From positions 930,001 through 994,000 of the forward strand of contig NC_060233.1 of assembly GCF_021155775.2 (NCBI RefSeq): a DNA stretch of 64,000 bases. The letters are read 5' to 3'. The notes under the pieces are model-generated. The model was given only the letters and a program-made list of their open reading frames with translations. It was not told the DNA's origin and made no database searches. Positions 53,154-63,830 of the stretch are shown here, one piece after another. Every line of letters starts with the position of its first letter. Positions within the stretch are counted from its first letter, which is position 1. Source of the DNA: Neodiprion pinetum (Eukaryota; Arthropoda; Insecta; Hymenoptera; Diprionidae). The position numbers were made by a program, and so were the translations under genes.

Positions 53154-56100
53154 ATGGCCAAGAATCGAAAGAACATGGACAATTCAGATTATTCTTTGAA
53201 ATGGAATAATTTCACCTCTAATTTAACTTGTGGTTTCCTCTCACATCTCAGCGATCATGAATTAGTTGATGTAACGCTGGCCGTTGAAGGAAAACTCCTG
53301 CAAGCTCACAAGCTTGTTTTATCGGTTTGCAGCCCGTACTTCAAAGAAATATTCAAGGTAAAAATCCTTGTCAGTTAGGGAAAAAAACAAACAAAACAAT
53401 TTGTGAAATCTGCATGTCGTTCGATAATTATAAACATTCTCCAAATTTCGAGATTCCTTAAGTCTTCTGATTGCATTTAGGCAAACCCATGCACTCATCC
53501 CGTCGTTGTCTTAAAGGACATGGGCTACTCGCAAGTAGAGGCGCTGTTGAAATTTATGTACAAAGGTGAAGTAAACGTTAGTCATAACGAGCTAGCCTCG
53601 TTCTTAAAAATCGCAGAAGCACTGAAGATAAAAGGTTTAGCCGGCGACCAGAATAGCCACAGTGTAAGTCTATTTTATTTGATTAAATGTTATCCAAGTC
53701 TGGAACAATGCCGAAGCTTGGCGCCTATGTTACTGTAAAATGAATTCTATCGATTGAACAAAATGACAACAGTAAATTCTTTTTCAAGCAATCGTTAAAG
53801 GTCTTTTTTGTTTTTTTTTTTTTTTTTTTTATAAAAAATTTACCAAAGTTTATCAAGACTGTTGATGCATTTATTATTAAAATCAAAGTCAACACCCTGA
53901 ATAGTTAATGACTAACAATATTCTTCAGGATTCACCGATAGAGAGCGACACGCCTCTTCCTCCTTCCGAACTAATCGAAGAAGTAGACTTTGATGTGGCT
54001 ACTTGTTCTAATCCCAATACCGGTGAAACGTGTTCGGAAACTTTAGATGGAAATAGGCCTGTAAAAAGGCTACGAGAATCAACGAGGTCTCGTTCCTTGA
54101 CCCCCAAACGAAACAGAACCTCACCTCCAGCTTTGAAAGAAATGGAATATTTAAAAGAGAGTCCGCACAGTATTAAAGCAAAGTCTGAACCAGAGGATTT
54201 CGACGTAACAGACGAGCCATATTTTCTAGACCAACCGTTGGAGCAGTTTTTAAACTCTCAAAATGACGCAGAGAAAGGTGATTATGAAGGAAAATTTTTT
54301 TTAACTGTTACCAGCTAACCCGGAATTTAAAAAGAAATTGTTAATTGAATTTGAACTGTTTCTTATTAAGCTGTCTTAATCATTCATAATAAAACTGCTG
54401 ATATTATTTTTAGCCATTGTGTTTACTGATTATTGGCATTTTAAGGTTTTCTCGACGGAGGTGGTGGTGAGCTAACTGATCAACCATCCATGAATAGTCC
54501 AATGCCTTCGGCATGTTCACAAGGAGGAGAAGGCGTCCAAGGTAAGTTTGCTGAAACATGTTACCCCAGTATTTGTTATTGAAATATTTTGAAGATATAC
54601 TTAATTGACCGTACCCCTACTTAAATGAATTGCTGTTGATTACATTACGATTACACTCAATTTATGACATAATTAATTTCTCTTCTAAAGATACCAAAAA
54701 ATACTACCATCGAGCAAATATATCTTTCAAATATTTCAACATCTAGTCTACGTTCTTGCATTGTGTATTTTAAACAATACTAAAATATAGCTAATGTGAA
54801 CTCCTGATAGAGTGACTTGGGATAAATGATAGTAAAGTTCACAATTGACATCCATTTGATGTTTACTATCTGAGGTATTCGTTATCCGGTTAAGTAACAG
54901 ATCTAGTAAAATTGTAAATGTGGAGTACCTTTAATCCTGATCCAATCATATGTAGGGTTGAACAAACTGTATCAAGGATCACTACATCATTTCATATTCA
55001 AAATCATATTCAAGCAGATTGTTGAGAGCTCATGTAATCTCATTCATTGCATAAACACCTGCTTTCATGAAGGAACCGCGGTATAGTTGGTCCTTAGGTA
55101 CACTGGCAATCTTTAGACGAAATGTATGATACTTATTTATCATACTTGGAAAAGTATGCTTTCCGTAAATCTTGCAAACCCTAATAATTGGCATAAATTG
55201 GCCAATTATTTTTACGCCGTGCCATTTCGCAGCTTTTTTTGTGATATTCCTATTACCGCAGGCTCTATAAATCCAACAATAAGAGTTTCCAATAATCAAT
55301 GCAGTAACCGTAAACCTGTTTTGCATTGAGAGAATCTTGAAGCTCGTGATCTGATATATCCAAAAGCAAGATTTGCTTCTAGTCTGGAAAATTGGTTATT
55401 TCATTTATAACCACTCTTAGAATCGACTAGACACCCACGAAATACTGTTTGACAAATATTGCTAACGTTCAGCATATTCAGTGAGACAGTATCTGCTCCT
55501 TTTCTCTTTCAAAAATCTCTGAAGAATTCGCAAAATTATGCATGTCATGTTATTCGAAATAAGTGTTGAAAAGTAATATTAATGTTCTGAAACATGATGG
55601 ACAAAGGCATCACAGCAACATTTCAAATCGACATCAGGCAATTGGAAAACATATTTCAATGTAATTTGTTTGTGAATACGGTGCAAAATTTCTTCTGGTA
55701 AACGTATAACTGAAAGAATGATAGATCAGGTATGAAACATCTGACGATTATTCAAATTTTTATAGTGAAATGCATTGAAAGAAGTGCCTGGCGCGTACAT
55801 TTCAAGTAAAAGGTGAGTGAGACAATGATACTAGTATATTGGTGTTCTCAGGCCTCTTGTCGTTTATACGGAGTTCCAGAGGTAATCTTCAGCTGGTTCA
55901 CGAAGGTCACATCTACACGGTACATTCCAGGGCGGGTGTCAAAACTTATTGGAAATGTATATACCGTTCGTCGCTTGGTAAATGTCAAGCGAGGTGTTAC
56001 ACAAAACATGGTTGTGCCGTAGTGTCTCAGCCGACAGTTCCGCCACACGATTCTCATCTTAAAACCATCGAAAAACATAGCAAGGCTGGAAAAATGGTTC

Positions 56101-56283
56101 ATACTCTCAGATATTAGGGAATTACTGAACGCGGTTTATACTTATAAGTATATCAACCATTGTAAAATCTAGCTGTGTATACAAAACCTACGGGTTTTGA
56201 TTCTACTACGTGGCATTACCTGAGTGACTATCGTACACAATCATATACACATGTACCTTATGAGTTGGCATATAAATATATAC

Positions 56284-56316
<33 letters not shown>

Positions 56317-58032
56317 TATATACATTTGAAGAGCTAATACTTACAAATAAAGCTATGTGTATGCATCATACGAGACTGTTTTATCACTCAAAACTCGTTT
56401 GTCGCGCCCGGGTTTGTAAGCTATAGTTTTTCTGTGAAGACAGTAATCATTTTCCAAGTTGGGAATTGAATCTTACCCTACAGCTCAATGAATACAAGTG
56501 AAGAGAAAGCTATTGTACACTTACCTTCATCCGACGCGTTTGAAAAAGGAAAAAAAAATTTGGCACATCTGGTAAATTGAAAAGAATGTTGATCGTTTTG
56601 TCCAATAATAGAGCCTTAATTAATACACGACGTATTAATTTTTTGTAGAACAAAATGGTAGAGCACTGCGACGGCTTCACTTGAATGGGTTTGTCTACCA
56701 TGCAGCCTACAGTATTAACAGAGGTCCTGGAATTAGAACCTATTGGAGGTGCCAAGACAACTATAAAGGGAAATGCAAAGCTCGTTGCATTTCGGAAGAT
56801 AACTTAATATTAAGAATCAATGGAACGCACAATCATAATAGACGAATATCCGAATATTCTTGCTATTTTTTCTCCTCCGGCAAGAAAATCGAAGCTAACG
56901 TTTCGTATTGTTTACCAATTGCCTCGAATATGTAACACTTGGTTACCATTTGTCAGCAATTTGTCTAGGGCGCTGCCAATGTGCAAAAGAACAGTTCCTA
57001 TGCAGCTACAATATCTTACTACTTATCATTTATACTATGGGAAGTATCACGAATCAAAGATCGCCAGTGTATTCAAGTCCAAATGGTACTTTTTATAAAA
57101 TCCGACTGATTACTAATGGTATTGTAAATCATATACTTTATATTATTATTAATCGACTTGCGGTATCATATTTTTTTTCTCGACAAAAGTTTTGTTATCT
57201 TTTAAACTCCGTCAACGCACGCTATAAGTACACGCTACAGGGTTGGTAGTAAATCGCTGCGAATTTCAGAACATTCTATTTCTGCAAAATCGTAATTTGG
57301 ATAATTTTTTTTTTTTTTACCATCCCAGTATTACAGCAGGTGTAATTGTAGCTTATTCCCAGAATTCGCAATTCAGTTTTCACTACATCATTTTAACAAT
57401 TTTCTTGTGTTGATAATAATACCTACTTTTTAATTAATTGTCATCAATATTCAACAACGAATTCACTTACTAACAGATTTGTCGTAGATTTACTTAGACT
57501 GCTCAACGACTACCAGCCTTGACATTAGCTTCTTGAAATTTTTCACTGTCCTGTACTTGTAAGTTAAGATTAAGCCGGTAAGCCAATTGCATATAAGATT
57601 GTAACCCCTGACTGAAACAATGCATTATTCAGAGTTTGAGACTGGAAGAGGGTAGCTTTGCTGAAATTGAAAATTATAGAGAACGATGTTTACAACAATA
57701 TATCTGAGGTACTGAAAGTATGATATATATAAATATATACATATATATATATAACATTTGCAGTTGTGGAACCAGTAACTTACAGACTATCCGCACGAGG
57801 CCGCCCACAATTGGTCTATGAAGGATATGTGTATAATCTGACATCGCGCTCTGAAGTATTGAATCGATCCCATTATCGGTGCGCCGAACAACACCGTGGT
57901 TGTCGCGGCAAATGTGCAGTCATCGCCGAAAGGTTCATGCCCACCGGAGTTCGCAACCATAACCACCCTCCCGGTTACCAATCAGAATACCATTACAGGA
58001 AGAAAAAAGGACTAGATACAGATATTATTTAA
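53154..58032 (+). CDS. BTB-FLYWCH chromatin/transcription factor with alternative last exons, mod(mdg4)-like
   Basis: Common exons 53154-53357, 53481-53663, 53929-54277 and 54446-54541 encode 277 residues plus one split codon. They comprise a TTK-type BTB domain (about 12-125: YSLKWNNF, VDVTLAVEG, KFMYKGEVNV) and a Ser/Pro/Glu-rich linker with a basic KRLRESTRSRS stretch. Exon 4 ends in phase 1. Three downstream exons (55852-56117, 56649-56935, 57764-58032) each start in phase 1 after an acceptor, encode one FLYWCH zinc finger and end in their own stop, giving proteins of 365, 372 and 366 residues. This matches the plan of Drosophila mod(mdg4), where one BTB core is joined to many FLYWCH ends to give insulator, chromatin and meiotic isoforms. 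Orthology to mod(mdg4) itself is not proven. Reading through the exon 3 donor would give a short isoform ending at 54318. Confidence 0.85.
54542..55851 (+). other. Intron before the first FLYWCH exon
   Basis: About 1.3 kb between the last common exon and FLYWCH exon 1. It shows a 98-codon minus-strand open frame (55030-55326) with no recognised domain. I could not find a further FLYWCH exon here on either strand. Confidence 0.5.
55852..56117 (+). CDS. Alternative terminal exon 1 with a FLYWCH zinc finger
   Basis: The acceptor ttctcag leads, in phase 1, into SFIRSSRGNLQL, HEGHIYTVHS, YWKCIY, GKCQARCYT and a closing PHDSHLKT. This is the full FLYWCH pattern (aromatic, Leu, Tyr, Trp-x-Cys, Cys, His-x-His), with HDSH in place of HNH. 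The stop is at 56115, and a poly(A) signal AATAAA lies at 56346-56351. It encodes 87 residues after the split codon. Confidence 0.85.
56649..56935 (+). CDS. Alternative terminal exon 2 with a FLYWCH zinc finger
   Basis: The acceptor ttttttgtag opens, in phase 1, a frame reading RLHLNGFVYHAAYS, YWRCQD, GKCKARCI and GTHNH, then a hydrophobic tail and a stop at 56933. It has a complete FLYWCH core with Trp, two Cys and His-x-His. The first part lies before any ATG, so it is only seen as coding when the splice site is taken into account. Confidence 0.82.
56936..57763 (+). other. Intron between FLYWCH exons 2 and 3
   Basis: AT-rich with short TA runs near 57721-57750. The ORFs here have no domain. 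Nothing was recognised. Confidence 0.5.
57764..58032 (+). CDS. Alternative terminal exon 3 with a FLYWCH zinc finger
   Basis: The acceptor catttgcag leads, in phase 1, into TYRLSARGRPQLVYEGYVY, HYRCAEQ, GKCAVIA and RNHNHPP, a canonical FLYWCH except that Tyr replaces the Trp of the W-x-C pair. A Lys-rich tail ends at the stop at 58030. AATAAA at 58245-58250 follows. Confidence 0.87.
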
Positions 58033-58244
58033 GTTAGCTTAAATTCTGTCAGCAAAGAGAAAAAAAAAAGTCATCGTTGATTTTATGAATAGGCGAAGAG
58101 GAATTAATGGAGACTGTTGGCAGGAAGAAAGCAAACAGGAAACGTTATTTAAAGCATCTTTGAGATTGAAATAATCGTTCTGGAGTCTGTTCCTTTTCAA
58201 AATGATGTACGATGAATCGAAGAAAGTGGGTCGAGTTACCTGTC

Positions 58245-58250
58245 AATAAA
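58245..58250 (+). terminator. Poly(A) signal candidate after FLYWCH exon 3
   Basis: AATAAA about 215 bases past the stop codon, in the otherwise featureless spacer 58033-58467. Confidence 0.5.
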
Positions 58251-58467
58251 CATTATACATACATATTGTGTATATGGCTAGTGGTAAAGGAATTTTGGCA
58301 AAAAAAAACAAACTATGTAAGAGAGAAATAATGTTATATTACTATATTATATATGTATTAAATTACACATACACGACATATACATACTTGAGTTTATCAT
58401 TATATTATTTATAACGTGATGTGAGATTATACAAGTTACGTATATATGTAAATATTTATACATATTA

Positions 58468-59202
58468 TTACATTAGTGATTTATATTTTGCAAAATATTT
58501 TATTAGACTTTTATCGTAGTAATCAATATAAGAATTGAGCATTCCTAATTGTCGTTGGCGGAGATTTAAAGGCATGTCGATAATAACGTTAGATACGGGA
58601 AAGACTTTATTCCATGCATGTAAATGTAAACTATAATTACATTCCATCAACTAATTTTCATAATCAGAAGTTGGAATTTTTCAATCGCAGTATTGACATG
58701 AGATCCAGTGGTTAGTGTTTCGGTGAAAGAAACTTGTACCGTTATACCGCATCTTGAAAACTGATTTCCATACTGATTTCGGGTGTGTAATATTATTATA
58801 CTGTACATATATATACATAATGTCGATGTACTCTCTCCATACTACGTCTAAAAGCTGGGAGAGAATCGTGTCGTTGTAAACGCATGTAAATGTAGGATAA
58901 TGAATTTTTAAATCTTGTAATAAAATATTTTCCATTTTAGAAACCAGTGAAATACAATTTCCTATCATAATTGCCCGAGTTAATTCCTCTTCTGTCGCAC
59001 ATTGTATAGTGCAAAAACGATCTTGTGGCGATGTGGCTGCTTCGAAAATAGTAGGCAATGCTAGCAATAATCTTCGTTCGATTTTTTTAGGGGAAAAAGT
59101 TAATAAGACGAATCTCAGTGTTATCATGTCGTTGTCCGACAGGATAGATGTGGAGTCACATTTTATCCGGAGAAGATCACTGCAGTAAAATGAGTCGTCC
59201 AT
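58468..59202 (-). CDS. Hypothetical protein, two exons, function unknown
   Basis: Proposed exons are 58817-59202 and 58468-58630 on the minus strand. The junction is phase 2, with donor GTATAT and acceptor aattatag, and gives 182 residues. I do not recognise the family. The protein looks globular and helical, with Leu/Ile-rich stretches (IERRLLLALPTIFEAA, SQLLDVVWREYIDI) and a C-terminus ending YFAKYKSLM. The splice is proposed because the two open frames fit together. Unspliced, the first frame would stop at 58681 after 173 residues. The ATG at 59202 is only 22 bases from the plus-strand ORF at 59225. Its low-complexity content is small, so I think it is real but cannot prove it. Confidence 0.45.
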
Positions 59203-59224
59203 TCGGCTTCCGATCAAGGATTAG

Positions 59225-60796
59225 ATGACATCCCCAAAGCGACGTCAGGCAGGATCCAATGGCCGTACCATCTGCCACTTGAATTTTCTCGAGACACCCC
59301 TTACCGACGGTAGGCTGATTGACGAATTGGAGAGACTTCGTAGGTACTGCTTCGCCGAGTCTGCCGATGCTGATCGTACAAAAAATCATTACGAAAAAGG
59401 ATTGAGAAAACTACGGATGATAATTCGTAGAATACCCCCTGAGGAAATAGAGTCGCAAAATCCGAGGGAGCTTGTGCATTGTTCAATTAAGTTACTGATA
59501 CACTTTCAAAATGTTCTTTATCACAGAGAATCGCTCTGCAACTGGAACGAACGTCGGCAGTATCGAATGGCAAGGAATTCCTACCTAGATCTGTTGAGCC
59601 TGTTTATGAAGAAGAATGAATCCGAAGTCGTTCGAGCTGTGATCAGTGTAATGAACGAAGAGAACCTCTTCGAGTATCCCGATTTGTCTTTGGACTTGAT
59701 AACTGCTCCGGTCAGTCTTGGAATATCCGGATCAACAGTGGTGAACGAGCTCTGGAACGAAGTTGAAGAGCCAACAACGCCGATCGAGATCGCGCGTTCG
59801 ATAGTTTGCACGCTCTACGAGTTTATGAACACTTACGACTGGCCTGAAACCGTCTCAACTGTCGTTGCCCTGGAAAGACTGCTCGGCATTTATCGTGCCA
59901 GTATTGGCGAAGGCGCTAACACCTCACCCTACAAGCAGTTCAAAAAAGGGCTGAAGGTCTGCGTCCAACGGACCCTGGAGCATCTTTCAAATGATCACAT
60001 CCTCGTCGTGATTCGACACATGTGTTTCTGGTCCGTGGATCAAACGGTGAGCGACGAAGACGTCTTAGACTTTGGAAGCAGCTTGGAATACGCGGCCTAC
60101 AAACACGCGACGAAACTGTTCGAAGACACCCTGACTCCGGATGTATTCTCGCTCCTGACACGGATGATCGCCTCCTCCAGCCGTCTGGTCAGCCTGCTGG
60201 GTAACAGAGTAATGCAGTACCTCATCGACAGGGGTGGAAACAGAACGCGGCTCGAAACGCCACAGATATTTTTCGAGGACACGGAGTACGAGCTGAACGT
60301 AAGCCCGTACCATCGAGAAGACAAGATTTTCCTGAAGAACAACCGCGCCGAACTTCACGAATGCTTGATCAGGGGAATACTAAACCATTGCTCGGCTCGG
60401 CTCAATCTTGAAATGTCCTACTGTACCATTTGCCTCGTCGCAATTGAAGTGCCTTGTGGCTTCACGGCTGCGGCGCTCGTTTGTCTGGCCATGAATCTTC
60501 AAGATCTAACTACGGAGCGCGACGACCTGAGGCGGGAAGTTACCTTCCACGTCCACGCCTGCGTCGTGGCCATACTATCCCTACTTTGCTGGATTCACGG
60601 TGCGAAGGTGTTCTACCAGTACGTCAACAAGATAGTGATGGAAAGGGCCCGATGGGCCCCACATTTGAATCCACCCATACAGTCTCACTACTCTTTCGCC
60701 ACCCATCACGTGCTCTGGGACAAACCGGAACTGTTCTTCGTTGACTGGGAGGCCCGATACGGTTTGTGGAAGTGTTTCCGTTTGTTGGAAAGCTGA
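59225..60796 (+). CDS. Hypothetical 523-residue protein, single exon
   Basis: An uninterrupted ORF of 523 codons, far longer than chance at this composition, with a codon pattern more balanced and GC-richer than its flanks. I do not recognise a family. The sequence predicts mostly alpha-helix with hydrophobic patches spread along it (for example about 160-240 and 400-480), which would suit a helical-repeat fold. It shows no signal peptide and no clear transmembrane segment except a hydrophobic stretch near 445-455. The ATG is directly preceded by the bases gattag, which could also be a splice acceptor, so an upstream exon is possible. It stands head to head with the hypothetical minus-strand gene. 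Confidence 0.75.
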   Translation: MTSPKRRQAGSNGRTICHLNFLETPLTDGRLIDELERLRRYCFAESADADRTKNHYEKGLRKLRMIIRRIPPEEIESQNPRELVHCSIKLLIHFQNVLYHRESLCNWNERRQYRMARNSYLDLLSLFMKKNESEVVRAVISVMNEENLFEYPDLSLDLITAPVSLGISGSTVVNELWNEVEEPTTPIEIARSIVCTLYEFMNTYDWPETVSTVVALERLLGIYRASIGEGANTSPYKQFKKGLKVCVQRTLEHLSNDHILVVIRHMCFWSVDQTVSDEDVLDFGSSLEYAAYKHATKLFEDTLTPDVFSLLTRMIASSSRLVSLLGNRVMQYLIDRGGNRTRLETPQIFFEDTEYELNVSPYHREDKIFLKNNRAELHECLIRGILNHCSARLNLEMSYCTICLVAIEVPCGFTAAALVCLAMNLQDLTTERDDLRREVTFHVHACVVAILSLLCWIHGAKVFYQYVNKIVMERARWAPHLNPPIQSHYSFATHHVLWDKPELFFVDWEARYGLWKCFRLLES

Positions 60797-61716
60797 TGGT
60801 AGTATTCAATTTTGGACTGTAGTTACGTTAAAAAAAAACCACAATTCATTTTACCAGCTGGAATGTACACTTTCGTCAAATTGAAAGATGCGATGAAGCT
60901 ATAAATCTCTCCGGACATGATTATAGCTACAAACATTGTATTTCTGCATCGGGGCACACGTGTGAACGGTTTTACAGTCGGCAGGAAAACTATAAGTTTT
61001 AAATCTGTGATTCCCTGATATGACATGCTCAGTGGATAGCATCTGGCTTTGCCGAAGCACCTGTCCAATACCTAATTTCTTAGTTGTAGATTTAACCAAA
61101 TTATCAAATTAGAAATCTCACTGTTTCAATTACTGCCACTGAGTGATTAAGCGCACATGTCAATAAGAAGAGAATGATTTATTTGATACCGTATCATCGA
61201 AGGCTTGAATATCAGTCATCAGTCTGGCATTGTATAATTTTTTATAATTTACGTCTGGACTTTTGATAATTACTCTTGAATTCCGCTGCGCATCTGCTCG
61301 AATAGGTTTCACAAAATAATCAATAACCTAATAACAAACCGAGCGAGAGAATGAATGCGCTAGCAATGGAACCCCGTCATTCATGCGTGTTTCCCATGCA
61401 ACTTGTTTGGCACGCGTCATTACACTTGTTATCTCCGCCTACAGGAAAAATTGTTAGGTTGCTAGGTATTTTTATGATTGTCAATCGAGTCTCGTACGAG
61501 CGATAGTGCAAAGCGACCTTCTTTGCGTTCGTTAGTTCGTTTCAACGAGCCTGTACGGTTCTTGAGAGTACGGGAAAAAGTTGGAACATCTTTATTATCC
61601 AGTTAAAATTCTTACTGGATTATCGGTGTCGCGGATGATTCTTAAAATCATAAAACACTTGTACCGAATAGTCGAATTTATCAGTCATTTCTCACGTTGA
61701 ATTATCATTGTAAAAT
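60797..61716. other. Spacer between the two orphan ORFs
   Basis: AT-rich, holding the presumed 3' end of the 523-residue gene and the promoter and 5' UTR of the next gene. No other feature was seen. Confidence 0.45.
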
Positions 61717-63741
61717 ATGTCCGCAAAATTTAGCGCTCGTAATTCATTCGCCGCATCGCCATTGAGAAGCAACACGTTCATTGTTCGTTCAAACGTAGTG
61801 AATAAGCCATCGTCAAAACGTAGTACCGGTTTGAAAAAGTTCGGTGAAAAAATAGTGGACGAGAAGAAAATTGAATCAATAAACAACCGCGAAAACAAAG
61901 ACGAATTTGCAACGAGTGAGTTGAATCTGACTCTTGTCGGTTCGCCGGCACCCCGGTCCCAGATTCGTGCCACAGTCTCGTCCGCGAGCACCACTGTTAA
62001 GTCTAAAGTTAAACACTCCTACAACTCGAAATCTCGAGAGCAAAACGCACACGAGATCTGCATGGAAAAGTTGTACCAGTTTGCTGACAACCCAACAAAA
62101 TTCGTACACACCGAAAGCCGTGAAGATTCTCACCTAAAACTGGATCTCGAATTTTCTGACCACTCTGACGAATCTGAGAATGTTTACGATTCCCACAACA
62201 TTGCTTTCGGCAAAAATGGAGAGTATCGTATACCCGAATACGACCATATTCGATTTCTCCAATTCAGCGTCGGCGATGCTCAAGATTCCGGTGAAATTCA
62301 GGATCGAGATACTTCAGCGTCCATTAAATCTGACAACTCAATAACAGCGAGAAATAATTCAAGCGCCAACAAAGTTCGCAACGACAAACTTATTAGAGAG
62401 AATCCTCCCACATCGAGGACTTCGAATGGTAGTCAAACCTCAACGTCCCAACGGTCAGACGGTAGCCTTGATTCGTCAGAGGGAGTGGCACAAGTCGAAG
62501 ACCTCAATCCATGGATTTCGAAGATGGGCCATACGCTGCAGAACTGGACGAAGAGTAGCTCCGTTTTGGATCTCGGACAGAATTTCCCCCTAGGTTCTGC
62601 AATCAATTACAAGAACAACATAAACCCTGAAGTAGAAAAGTTCATGCTGAACACCGAGCTAGTACCGTTGCATGAAAACTACACCACCGTGAGTTTGCAA
62701 CAGCAGCTCGATCCTATTTTTCGACAAAACTCTGCCCAGGTTCCGCAGCGCGAATCGCTCCAAGTGTCTATCGACAATTCGTCCCGAACATCCCCGGAGA
62801 CCAGTAGAACCACCTTAAGCCAAGCCTCGTCCAGCGATGGTACTTGGCACGGACACAGCCTGAACAGTCCCTATTTCGCTTCTAAAGAAAGCAATTCATG
62901 GACCGATACCAAGAGTAACGTCGACCGTGAGGCCTCGATCAATAAAGTAGTCGTAGGCAATTACGAGGAGACGGATGAATACCTAACGATCATCAAAAAC
63001 GAGCACGATTCAACGTTTACATCTGAGACTGGTGGAGTTGGCGGGTATATTTTCATTACTGATCAAATCGTGGACCCGGAATTGCACAGTCAAAGCAGTT
63101 CGCAGAGCCTTTCTGGTCATTCTCATAGTGTTGAAAAACCTGCGAAGTCTTCTACATGTTCGTCAACCACGAAGTCCGAGGATGATTCTGTTACCAAGAT
63201 GAATCGACCAGATGATGACGCAAAGGATATTTCCAGTGGGAATGCGAGCACATCGGATTATTGTATCGGAAAGCTTTTCTCTCGATCACCTTCTTCTTCT
63301 TCTTCTTCTTCCTCTTCCTTTTCTTCCTCGGTTTTTCCATCGAGCAAAGACGAACAGCCTGTGAACATTGAAAGGAATTTGCCTACACGTGCTTCGTTGG
63401 ATATTGAAACAGAGCTCAAAGGTGAAGAAAACGACGTCGGCATGGACAAGTGTAAAATATCCGGATCACAGAAAGCAATGATAGTTACGGAAAAACGGAA
63501 CACTGACCTTATCTACATGACTCGGGCGGAGGTGAATTTGGCTATTGATTATACAAACAAATTGTCTGAAATATTTAAACGGGCATTGGAAAGATCTGCT
63601 AACAAAGATCAAAGACAGGATGCGAAAGAAACGATTGTCAACCCAACATCTTCCGGGGTTGCGGGGTTTAGCAATACTCCCAAATTGATTTATAGATGCT
63701 TGGGATCTCCACATTTTTGCACAAGCTATCTCTCCTCTTGA
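61717..63741 (+). CDS. Hypothetical 674-residue serine-rich, probably disordered protein
   Basis: A single open frame of 674 codons. No known domain was recognised. Composition is rich in Ser, Asn, Asp, Glu and Thr, with a run of serines at about residues 525-540. The sequence therefore predicts a mostly disordered protein with short ordered patches, such as IPEYDHIRFLQF near 170 and a helical segment near 600-630 (RAEVNLAIDYTNKLSEIF). There is no signal peptide or membrane segment. The start is the first ATG of the frame, and the stop at 63739 is followed by AATAAA at 63825-63830. Function unknown. Confidence 0.72.
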   Translation: MSAKFSARNSFAASPLRSNTFIVRSNVVNKPSSKRSTGLKKFGEKIVDEKKIESINNRENKDEFATSELNLTLVGSPAPRSQIRATVSSASTTVKSKVKHSYNSKSREQNAHEICMEKLYQFADNPTKFVHTESREDSHLKLDLEFSDHSDESENVYDSHNIAFGKNGEYRIPEYDHIRFLQFSVGDAQDSGEIQDRDTSASIKSDNSITARNNSSANKVRNDKLIRENPPTSRTSNGSQTSTSQRSDGSLDSSEGVAQVEDLNPWISKMGHTLQNWTKSSSVLDLGQNFPLGSAINYKNNINPEVEKFMLNTELVPLHENYTTVSLQQQLDPIFRQNSAQVPQRESLQVSIDNSSRTSPETSRTTLSQASSSDGTWHGHSLNSPYFASKESNSWTDTKSNVDREASINKVVVGNYEETDEYLTIIKNEHDSTFTSETGGVGGYIFITDQIVDPELHSQSSSQSLSGHSHSVEKPAKSSTCSSTTKSEDDSVTKMNRPDDDAKDISSGNASTSDYCIGKLFSRSPSSSSSSSSSFSSSVFPSSKDEQPVNIERNLPTRASLDIETELKGEENDVGMDKCKISGSQKAMIVTEKRNTDLIYMTRAEVNLAIDYTNKLSEIFKRALERSANKDQRQDAKETIVNPTSSGVAGFSNTPKLIYRCLGSPHFCTSYLSS

Positions 63742-63824
63742 TTAAACGCCGCAAAAATTGTTTTTCCTCAGAATGAAGTCCAGTCAACTTAACTTAAATA
63801 ATTATATGCAGGTAAACGCTGAGA

Positions 63825-63830
63825 AATAAA
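63825..63830 (+). terminator. Poly(A) signal of the serine-rich gene
   Basis: AATAAA about 85 bases past the stop. The last 170 bases of the window hold nothing else. Confidence 0.6.

Noticed and set aside
55030..55326. 98-codon minus-strand frame in the intron before the FLYWCH exons
   Set aside because: Checked as a possible opposite-strand FLYWCH exon, as occurs in mod(mdg4), but it lacks the Trp-x-Cys, Cys and His-x-His pattern. Unknown and unsupported.
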